Below are positions 57,635 to 64,000 of a stretch of 64,000 nt of DNA, in pieces. How positions within the stretch are numbered: the first letter of the stretch is position 1; every line of letters starts with the position of its first letter. Both the position numbers and the translations under genes were made by a program. The stretch comes from Cobetia sp. L2A1. Its GTDB lineage: Bacteria > Pseudomonadota > Gammaproteobacteria > Pseudomonadales > Halomonadaceae. The DNA lies in assembly GCF_009796845.1 (NCBI RefSeq), contig NZ_CP047025.1, forward strand, positions 310,001-374,000. Direction: 5' to 3'. The notes under the pieces are model-generated. The model was given only the letters and a program-made list of their open reading frames with translations, did not search any database and had not been told where the DNA came from.

Positions 57635-58132
57635 ATGATCGTGCCATGGGGACTGCTGATGATCGGTGTTGCCTTGCTGCTGCTGGGGGGGTATCGCTGG
57701 CAATATGCTCAGTCACTCGCCCGCGAAGGCGTGCAGGTGACGGGAGAGGTGATCAATCACGACCGCGCATTGAGCGTGGAGGGACGCGGGCGAATTCATC
57801 TACCCAAGGGTGGTGAACTCAGCGAGGATGAAGCGCTGGCGATGGCTGGCTTGCCACCGGGCGGGCGCTTCAATATCGAGGCCATTCAGTACGCTCCCGT
57901 GGTGCGCTACCAGGATGAGCGCGGCGGCTGGCATGAATACATCTCTCCTCTGGCGGTACCGTCACCGACCCCCGCTGTGGGGGAGAGTGTCGTGCTTACC
58001 TATCGGCGTAGCGCTCCGCATGAGGCGAGCCTCCCCAGTGCGCGTGGCTGGCTGATCGGTGTGCCGTTCGCACTGGGCGTGGCGCTGTGTCTGGTAGCGA
58101 TTCGACTGTTGCTACGTAGCGATGGCGGATGA
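57635..58132 (+). CDS. DUF3592-type membrane protein
   Basis: A 165-residue protein with hydrophobic segments near residues 4-21 and 135-158 that flank an extracytoplasmic beta-rich domain (VQVTGEVINHDR; YAPVVRYQDERGGWHEYISPL; VGESVVLTYRR). This layout matches DUF3592 proteins. Start 57635 has GAGGAG 6 bases upstream. It overlaps the retropepsin gene by 4 bases, so the products probably work together. Confidence 0.75.
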   Translation: MIVPWGLLMIGVALLLLGGYRWQYAQSLAREGVQVTGEVINHDRALSVEGRGRIHLPKGGELSEDEALAMAGLPPGGRFNIEAIQYAPVVRYQDERGGWHEYISPLAVPSPTPAVGESVVLTYRRSAPHEASLPSARGWLIGVPFALGVALCLVAIRLLLRSDGG

Positions 58133-58659
58133 GCCGCTCTGACAATGACGGAGCGACTCGGCGTTACGGTGTCGGCATGCTGGTGCTGTGTTGGGGGCTG
58201 ATTCTGGCCATGTTGGTGTGGTGGTTTCAGGGACAGCTTGAGGAGCGCAAGCACCCCAATGCCGCACTGGCAGGCCAGTCGCTTTCCGCGCAACAGCCCC
58301 TGACATTGACGCGAAATCGCGCTGGCCACTTCGTGGCACCTGGTGAGATCAATGGTGAGGCCGTGACCTTCCTGCTCGATACCGGCGCGACCTATGTGTC
58401 CGTCTCCGATGCGTTGGCCAAGCGTTTACACCTGACCAGAGGGCGAGAGGCCCGTTTCACGACCGCCAATGGTGTCAGTCATGGCGCCTTGACCATGCTG
58501 GAGGAGGTGAGTCTGTCGGGATTGACGAAGCGAGAGGTGCGAGGCGCCATCGTGCCAGGTATGCATGATGAGGTAGTGCTGCTGGGGATGAGCTTTCTGA
58601 GGTGCTTCGACATCACCATGCGTGGCCAGCAGATGCAGCTGACCCTGCCCTTACGCTAG
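58129..58659 (+). CDS. Retropepsin-like membrane-anchored aspartic protease
   Basis: A 176-residue protein with one N-terminal transmembrane segment (~14-33) and a periplasmic single-lobed pepsin-like domain. The catalytic motif is LLDTGAT (Asp84), followed by FTTANGV, a flap-like segment, and LLGMSFL near the C-terminus. It belongs to the family of bacterial retropepsins (TIGR02281 type) that act as dimers. Start overlaps the DUF3592 gene. The substrate is unknown. Confidence 0.87.
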   Translation: MSRSDNDGATRRYGVGMLVLCWGLILAMLVWWFQGQLEERKHPNAALAGQSLSAQQPLTLTRNRAGHFVAPGEINGEAVTFLLDTGATYVSVSDALAKRLHLTRGREARFTTANGVSHGALTMLEEVSLSGLTKREVRGAIVPGMHDEVVLLGMSFLRCFDITMRGQQMQLTLPLR

Positions 58660-58685
58660 CATCGCTGCTTGGTAGGGGCCTTAAA

Positions 58686-58726
58686 TGAAAACGCCCCGCT
58701 CATGACATCATGTGCGGGGCGTTCTG
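58686..58726. terminator. Terminator between the retropepsin gene and gnd
   Basis: AAAACGCCCCGC/GCGGGGCGTT stem with an inner ATGA/TCAT pairing; it serves the two convergent genes. Confidence 0.85.
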
Positions 58727-58757
58727 CGTCATGCCAAGGAAATCTCAGTTGGCAGGA

Positions 58758-59741
58758 TCAGTCCTTCTTCGGCGGCTCGACATGACCACCAAAGCCAAAG
58801 CGCATCGCGGACAATAGGCGATTGGCGTAGGTGTTTTCCTTGCGCGAGCTGAAGCGCGAGAACAAGGCGTTGGCCAGTACTGGCACGGCAACGCCTTGTT
58901 CGACGGCGGCATCGATGGTCCAGCGGCCTTCACCGCTGTCAGACACGGCGCCGCTGTAATGATCCAGACGCTCATCACCGGCCAGTGCCTGTGCGGTCAA
59001 GTCGAGCAACCAGGAAGACACGACGCTGCCGCGGCGCCAGACTTCGGCGATATCGGCCAGGTTGAGATCAAAACGCTGGTCTTCCGGCAGGTCGGCGGAG
59101 CCCTTGCTCTGCATCAGCTCGAAGCCTTCTGCATACGCCTGCATCAGACCGTACTCGATACCGTTGTGCACCATCTTGACGTAGTGACCGGCACCGACCG
59201 GGCCTGCGTGAATGTAGCCACGCTCAGCACGCTCGTCCGGCGCATTGCGGCCTTTGGTACGGTCCAGGTTGCCGTAACCCGGCGCCAAGGAGTCGAACAG
59301 CGGCTCGAGGTGGTCAAAAACGGCCTTCTCAGCACCGATCATCATGCAGTAGCCACGCTCCAGGCCCCACACACCGCCGGACGTGCCCACATCGACATAG
59401 TGCAGGCCCTTTTCTTTCAGGGTCGCGGCGCGGCGGAGGTCGTCCTTGTAGAAGGTGTTACCACCATCAATGATGGTGTCGCCCGCTTCCATGATGTCAG
59501 CCAATGCGGCGATGGTCTGCTCGGTGATCTCGCCAGAGGGCAGCATGACCCACACCGCGCGCGGTGCGTCGAGTTGCTCGACCAGCTGGGCGAGGCTTTC
59601 GACGTGAGTCGCGCCATCAGCCACAAGCGATTGAGCGATGGTAACGTCACGGTCGTGTGCGACGACGTCGTGGCCATTACGCATCAAGCGACGAGCGATG
59701 TTGCCGCCCATGCGGCCGAGTCCGATGATACCGAGTTGCAT
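58758..59741 (-). CDS. gnd: 6-phosphogluconate dehydrogenase, decarboxylating (short form)
   Basis: A 327-residue member of the short NAD-preferring 6PGDH family (GndA/YqeC type), about 140 residues shorter than E. coli Gnd. The Rossmann motif is [46 protein letters not shown] and [18 protein letters not shown] carry substrate and catalytic Lys/Asn residues. Asp at the end of beta-2 (AHDRD) suits NAD. It yields ribulose-5-phosphate and CO2. Start 59741 has AAAGGA upstream. Monocistronic. Confidence 0.93.
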   Translation of the reverse strand: MQLGIIGLGRMGGNIARRLMRNGHDVVAHDRDVTIAQSLVADGATHVESLAQLVEQLDAPRAVWVMLPSGEITEQTIAALADIMEAGDTIIDGGNTFYKDDLRRAATLKEKGLHYVDVGTSGGVWGLERGYCMMIGAEKAVFDHLEPLFDSLAPGYGNLDRTKGRNAPDERAERGYIHAGPVGAGHYVKMVHNGIEYGLMQAYAEGFELMQSKGSADLPEDQRFDLNLADIAEVWRRGSVVSSWLLDLTAQALAGDERLDHYSGAVSDSGEGRWTIDAAVEQGVAVPVLANALFSRFSSRKENTYANRLLSAMRFGFGGHVEPPKKD

Positions 59742-59816
59742 GTTCGTTCCTTTCACGAGAAGCCGGGGAGAGGCGGGACGGCGCGAAGCCTACCCTGTGC
59801 AGGCGCTGGACGCAAA

Positions 59817-59848
59817 AACGGGCCATATCAATGACATGGCCCGTTGAG
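59817..59848 (-). terminator. Hairpin between nrdB and gnd
   Basis: AACGGGCCAT/ATGGCCCGTT stem with a 9-nt loop, between the nrdB stop and the gnd start on the minus strand. It probably ends the nrdB transcript. Confidence 0.7.
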
Positions 59849-59908
59849 GCGCTCAGTCGGTGCGCGCATTCACTTAATGCGCGAGCCGGTGAGTGGGGCG
59901 ATCAGCGA

Positions 59909-61141
59909 TCAATCCCAGCTCAGGGCGCCGCCAACCTGATATTCAGTGACGCGCGTTTCGAAGAAGTTCTTCTCCTTGCGCAGGTCGATGATCTCGGACA
60001 TCCACGGGAACGGATTCTTGGCGCCCGGGAACTGCTCCTTGAGGCCCAGCTGTGCGAGGCGACGGTTGCAGATGAAGTGGAGATATTCTTCCATGATGGC
60101 GGCGTTCATGCCCAGTACGCCGCGCGGCATGGTGTCGCGTGCGTATTCGATCTCGAGCTGGGTGCCTTCGAGGATCATCTGGGTGACCTCGTCCTGGAAC
60201 TCGGCAGTCCACAGCAGCGGATTCTCGACCTTGATCTGGTTGATCACGTCGATACCGAAGTTCAGGTGCATGGACTCGTCACGCAGGATGTACTGGAACT
60301 GCTCGGCGACGCCGGTCATCTTGTTGCGGCGACCCATGGACAGGATCTGGGAGAAGCCACAGTAGAAGAAGATGCCTTCGGTGACGGCGTAGAAGCCGAT
60401 CAGGTTACGCAGGAATTCCTGATCCGTTTCGGTGGTGCCGGTCTGGAAGTCAGCGCGTCCGAGGGCCTGGGTGTGCTTGAGGCTCCAGGCGGACTTGCGT
60501 GCGACGGAATCCACTTCGCGATACATGTTGAAGACTTCGCCTTCGTCCATGCCCAGTGACTCGATGCAGTACTGGTAGGCGTGAGTGTGGATCGCTTCTT
60601 CGAAGGCCTGACGCAGCAGATACTGGCGGCATTCCGGATTGGTGATGTTCTTGTAGACGGCCAGTACCAAGTTGTTGGCGACCAGCGAGTCAGCGGTGGA
60701 GAAGTAACCCAGCGAGCGCATCACGATCAGACGCTCGTCGTCGGTCAGGCCGTCTTGGCTCTTCCACAACGCGATGTCCGCGTTCATGTTCACTTCCTGC
60801 GGCATCCAGTGATTCGCGGAGCCGTCGAGGTACTTCTGCCATGCCCAGTCGTACTTGAAAGGCACCAGTTGGTTGACGTCAGCACGCGCGTTGATCATGC
60901 GCTTCTCGTCAACATGAATGCGCTGGGCACCCATTTCCAGTTCTTCCAGCCCCTTGGCGATATCCAGCTCGTCCAGTGCCTTCTGGGCACGCGCGATACG
61001 GTCAGCGTCGCTGACCGCGTAGCCTTCGCTGTTCTCGACCGCGATCGGCGCTTCGGTCGGTGCCGGAGCAGCCGGTTTGGCGGCGGCAGGCTTTTCAGCG
61101 GTCGGGGTTTCGTCTTCGTGGAATTCGTCCCAGTTCAACAT
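59909..61141 (-). CDS. nrdB: Ribonucleoside-diphosphate reductase beta subunit (class I)
   Basis: A 410-residue R2 protein, nearly identical in layout to Pseudomonas Nrd[12 protein letters not shown] start, an Ala/Pro-rich disordered linker (~12-40), then [63 protein letters not shown] (metal ligands E..H), [32 protein letters not shown]. The C-terminus is GGALSWD, the tail that docks to R1. Start 61141 has GAGGAA 6 bases upstream. It lies 248 bases downstream of nrdA. Confidence 0.96.
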   Translation of the reverse strand: MLNWDEFHEDETPTAEKPAAAKPAAPAPTEAPIAVENSEGYAVSDADRIARAQKALDELDIAKGLEELEMGAQRIHVDEKRMINARADVNQLVPFKYDWAWQKYLDGSANHWMPQEVNMNADIALWKSQDGLTDDERLIVMRSLGYFSTADSLVANNLVLAVYKNITNPECRQYLLRQAFEEAIHTHAYQYCIESLGMDEGEVFNMYREVDSVARKSAWSLKHTQALGRADFQTGTTETDQEFLRNLIGFYAVTEGIFFYCGFSQILSMGRRNKMTGVAEQFQYILRDESMHLNFGIDVINQIKVENPLLWTAEFQDEVTQMILEGTQLEIEYARDTMPRGVLGMNAAIMEEYLHFICNRRLAQLGLKEQFPGAKNPFPWMSEIIDLRKEKNFFETRVTEYQVGGALSWD

Positions 61142-61389
61142 GTTGCGTTCCTCGTGTTCGTTGGTGGCCACGCGGGTGAACAGCGTGGCGCAAAAGCGTG
61201 AGCGGTGCGTTCTGCGACGCAGGCGCCATCGGGTCGCGTGTCTCCGTGTGATGCAAGGGAGGCAGGCCGAGAGGTGTCAGGAGGCGATGATAGTTAGTGA
61301 CGGCACAGGACCGAGCAGGGCTCGGCCCTGGTAGGTAGCCGCAGACTGTCTCCGACACAGGGTCGTATCGGAGACAGCAAGTCATTCGC
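61142..61389 (-). promoter_or_regulatory. nrdA-nrdB intergenic region with two hairpins
   Basis: It contains CTGTCTCCGA/TCGGAGACAG (10-bp stem, about 61347-61378) and CCGAGC/GCTCGG (61311-61325). Neither has a T run on the minus strand. They may set the ratio of the two subunits or mark a separate nrdB promoter. Confidence 0.5.
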
Positions 61390-64000
61390 TTACTGGCAAG
61401 ACTCGCAACCGAGTTCGTCGATGGTGCTGGCGGAGGGCGCACGCTGCCCGCTCTTGCCTTTCAGAAAATCTTCGATGCCACGCGGTTCTTGCGCCGCTGG
61501 TGCCGGTGCTGCCGGAGCAGGGACGGCCGGTGCTGTTGCCGTGTCGTTGCCAACAGCGTTGTGCTTGCTGCGGTCGACAGTGGATTTTTCCACGGAGGTC
61601 GCACCAAGAGCACGGAGGTAATAGGTGGTCTTGAGGCCACGGAACCATGCCATGCGGTAGGTCACGTCCAGCTTCTTGCCTGAGACGCCCTGGATGTACA
61701 GGTTCAGGGACTGCGCCTGATCGATCCACTTCTGACGACGTGAAGCCGCTTCGACGATCCACTTCGGTTCGACTTCAAAGGCGTTGGCATACAGCGTCTT
61801 GAGGTCTTGTGGGACACGTTCGATCGGCTGCACGCTGCCGTCGTAGTACTTGAGGTCATTGATCATGACTTCGTCCCACAGGCCGCGTGCCTTGAGGTCG
61901 TTGACCATGTAGGCATTGACCACCGTGAACTCGCCAGACAGGTTCGATTTGACGAACAGGTTCTGATACGTCGGCTCGATGGACTGTGAGACACCACAGA
62001 TGTTGGAGATCGTCGCGGTCGGCGCGATCGCCATCACGTTGGAGTTACGCATGCCCTGGCTGCGAACCTTCTCACGGATGTAGTTCCAGTCCTGCGTCTG
62101 GCTCTCGTCCATCTCGATGTAGGCTTCGCCACGCTCCTGCTTGAGCTTCTCGATGGAATCGATCGGCAGAATGCCCTGGCTCCACAGTGAACCCTCGAAG
62201 CTCTCGTAACGACCACGTTCCGCTGCCAGATCACTGGAAGCTTCGATGGCGTGATAGCTGACCAGTTCCATCGATTCATCAGCGAAGGTCACGGCCGCTT
62301 CAGAGGCATAGGCGATCGACTGTGCGTAGAGCGCATCCTGGAAGCCCATGATGCCCAGGCCCACCGGGCGGTGACGCATGTTGGAACGACGCGCCTGCGG
62401 CACGGCGTAGTAGTTGATGTCGATGACGTTATCGAGCATGCGCACTGCCGTTCGAATCGACTTCTTCAGCTTGTCGCCGTCCAGCTTGCCGTCAATGACG
62501 TGCTGGGCCAGGTTGATTGAACCCAGGTTGCAGACCGCGATCTCTTCCTCAGACGTGTTGAGGGTGATCTCGGTGCACAGGTTGGACGAGTGAACGACAC
62601 CGGCGTGCTGTTGCGGGCTACGGATGTTGCACGGATCCTTGAATGTGATCCACGGATGGCCGGTCTCGAACAGCATGGAGAGCATCTTGCGCCACAGATC
62701 ACGTGCCTTGACGCGCTTGAACAGCTTCATCTGACCGACGCGGGTCATCTCCTCGTACTGCTCATAGCGGGTCTGGAAGGCCGCGCCGTAGAGGTCGTGG
62801 AGGTCTGGGCAGTCGGAGGGAGAGAACAGCGTCCAGTCGGTGTCATCGAAGACACGCTTCATGAACAGATCCGGCACCCAGTTGGCCGTGTTCATGTCAT
62901 GGGTACGACGGCGGTCATCGCCGGTGTTCTTGCGCAGGTCGAGGAATTCCTCGACGTCCATGTGCCAGGTTTCCAGATAGGCACAGACGGCGCCCTTGCG
63001 CTTGCCACCCTGATTGACGGCCACGGCAGTGTCGTTGACCACTTTCAGGAAGGGAACGACGCCCTGAGACTTGCCGTTGGTGCCCTTGATGTAAGAGCCC
63101 AGCGCACGCACCGGTGTCCAGTCATTGCCGAGGCCGCCGGCCCATTTGGAGAGCATGGCGTTGTCGCGGATGGCGCCGTAGATGCCATCGAGAGCATCCG
63201 GCACGGTGGTCAGGTAGCAGCTGGACAGCTGGCTACGACGCGTCCCGGCGTTGAACAGTGTCGGGGTAGAAGCCATGTAGTCGAAGCTGGAGAGCAGCTC
63301 GTAGAACTCGATGGCACGGCCTTCGCGGTCTTCCTCGTTCAGGGACAGGCCCATCGCGACACGCATGAACATGACCTGCGGCAGTTCATAGCGCACGTCG
63401 TTCTGGTGCAGGAAGTAACGGTCATACAGGGTCTGCAGGCCGAGATAGGTGAACTGATTGTCACGCGAATGATCAATGGCCGCGCCGAGGCGCTCCAGAT
63501 CATAGTCGGCCAGACGCACGTCCAGCTGATCGAAGGCGATGCCGCTCTCGATGTAGGCCTTGAAGGCGACCGGGTAGTGCTCTTTCATCTCACCGAAGGT
63601 TGCCTCGTCAGCCACCTTGAGGAAGCTAAGTGCTTCACGGCGCAGGTTGTCCTGCAGCAGGCGGGCGGTGACGTAGGTGTAGTTCGGATCCTTCTCGACC
63701 AGCGTACGCGCGGTCATCATCAGCGCAGTGGACACACCATCAATCGGCACGCCGTCGTACAGATTCTTCAGAGAGTCATCAACGATCTTCTGGGCATCGA
63801 CGTTGGACAGCTCAGCACAGGCATCAAAGACCAGCGTCTCGATACGGCCGAGGTCCAACGGACGCACGGTGCCGTCGAGATGGGTGACATTGATGGTCGG
63901 ATGCGGCTTGGCGATGCCGTCGTTCTGCGCGCTGCGGGCCCGAGCGTGCTCATCGCGATACAGGACGTAGGCACGGGCTGCCTTGTGCTCGCCAGAACGC
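61390..64000 (-). CDS. nrdA: Ribonucleoside-diphosphate reductase alpha subunit (partial, start beyond window)
   Basis: At least 869 residues; the frame is still open at the right edge, so the first part of an N-terminal ATP-cone is missing. Visible marks: TPTLFNAGTRRSQLSSCYL (substrate-site Cys), NLCTEITLNTS with the catalytic Cys, MRHRPVGLGIMGFQDALY, and NVMAIAPTATISNICGVSQSIEP. The C-terminus ends GCESCQ, a CX2C pair that shuttles electrons to the active site. A ~50-residue Ala/Pro-rich linker precedes it. With NrdB it makes deoxyribonucleotides. Confidence 0.95.
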   Translation of the reverse strand, partial: RSGEHKAARAYVLYRDEHARARSAQNDGIAKPHPTINVTHLDGTVRPLDLGRIETLVFDACAELSNVDAQKIVDDSLKNLYDGVPIDGVSTALMMTARTLVEKDPNYTYVTARLLQDNLRREALSFLKVADEATFGEMKEHYPVAFKAYIESGIAFDQLDVRLADYDLERLGAAIDHSRDNQFTYLGLQTLYDRYFLHQNDVRYELPQVMFMRVAMGLSLNEEDREGRAIEFYELLSSFDYMASTPTLFNAGTRRSQLSSCYLTTVPDALDGIYGAIRDNAMLSKWAGGLGNDWTPVRALGSYIKGTNGKSQGVVPFLKVVNDTAVAVNQGGKRKGAVCAYLETWHMDVEEFLDLRKNTGDDRRRTHDMNTANWVPDLFMKRVFDDTDWTLFSPSDCPDLHDLYGAAFQTRYEQYEEMTRVGQMKLFKRVKARDLWRKMLSMLFETGHPWITFKDPCNIRSPQQHAGVVHSSNLCTEITLNTSEEEIAVCNLGSINLAQHVIDGKLDGDKLKKSIRTAVRMLDNVIDINYYAVPQARRSNMRHRPVGLGIMGFQDALYAQSIAYASEAAVTFADESMELVSYHAIEASSDLAAERGRYESFEGSLWSQGILPIDSIEKLKQERGEAYIEMDESQTQDWNYIREKVRSQGMRNSNVMAIAPTATISNICGVSQSIEPTYQNLFVKSNLSGEFTVVNAYMVNDLKARGLWDEVMINDLKYYDGSVQPIERVPQDLKTLYANAFEVEPKWIVEAASRRQKWIDQAQSLNLYIQGVSGKKLDVTYRMAWFRGLKTTYYLRALGATSVEKSTVDRSKHNAVGNDTATAPAVPAPAAPAPAAQEPRGIEDFLKGKSGQRAPSASTIDELGCESCQ

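Overview
The window comes from a moderately GC-rich gammaproteobacterium. Gene content and protein style point to the Halomonadaceae (a Halomonas/Cobetia-like marine or salt-tolerant heterotroph). The supporting genes are a six-gene Mrp-type Na+/H+ antiporter with fused A and B subunits, a Tat-exported high-potential iron-sulfur protein, PhaR (polyhydroxyalkanoate control), FadH, a fatty-acid cis/trans isomerase, and Pseudomonas-like NrdA/NrdB and Anr/Fnr. The genus is an inference from remembered protein families; no 16S gene or database search backs it.

Layout. 1-650: the end of a bufferin (copper-binding peptide) locus, bufA plus the start of its maturase bufB, separated by a strong hairpin. 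881-3379: fatty-acid cis/trans isomerase. 3511-6906: an Fnr/Anr regulator below a compact three-gene operon that looks like a cbb3 oxidase, but whose CcoN-like subunit has lost every haem and copper ligand. This is the most unusual thing in the window. 7081-8760: an alpha/beta hydrolase and a Val-Asp-Asp-Val-Asp tRNA array. 8871-14756: an AraC regulator divergent from fadH, then two PLP enzymes. 15498-20414: the prkA-yeaH-spoVR stress operon. 20501-22436: HiPIP, a lone Lrp/AsnC ligand-binding domain, and a membrane-anchored nuclease with an altered DRGH motif. 22630-23242: four tRNA-Leu(CAG) genes. 23562-31685: information-processing genes (rnr, rlmB, rpsF-rpsR-DUF2232-rplI, dnaB). 32208-36078: small proteins, an iron-sulfur photolyase and hemH. 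36233-42096: the Mrp antiporter operon. 42821-52724: a second, divergent photolyase-like protein, rsmE, phaR, purD, a thioesterase/phosphoribulokinase pair, a secreted hydrolase, a small kinase-like protein, hinT and coq7. 53029-58659: a PepSY/two-component module and a three-gene ankyrin/DUF3592/retropepsin cluster. 58758-64000: gnd, nrdB and most of nrdA.

How the genes fit together. Most of the window is ordinary chromosomal backbone with intact genes, sensible ribosome binding sites and many rho-independent terminators. There is no clear mobile element, integrase, IS, CRISPR array or phage gene. Functional themes are membrane and respiratory adaptation (Cti, cbb3-like operon, Fnr, HiPIP, Coq7, Mrp), light damage and haem (two photolyase-family genes with repeat sequences in their promoters, one divergent from hemH), nucleotide supply (NrdAB, PurD), and stress or storage (PrkA/YeaH/SpoVR, PhaR).

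Start codons were chosen by ribosome binding site and family length and often differ from the longest possible frame. Functional names are from recognised motifs and remembered family sequences only. Claims of residue loss rest on alignment by eye.
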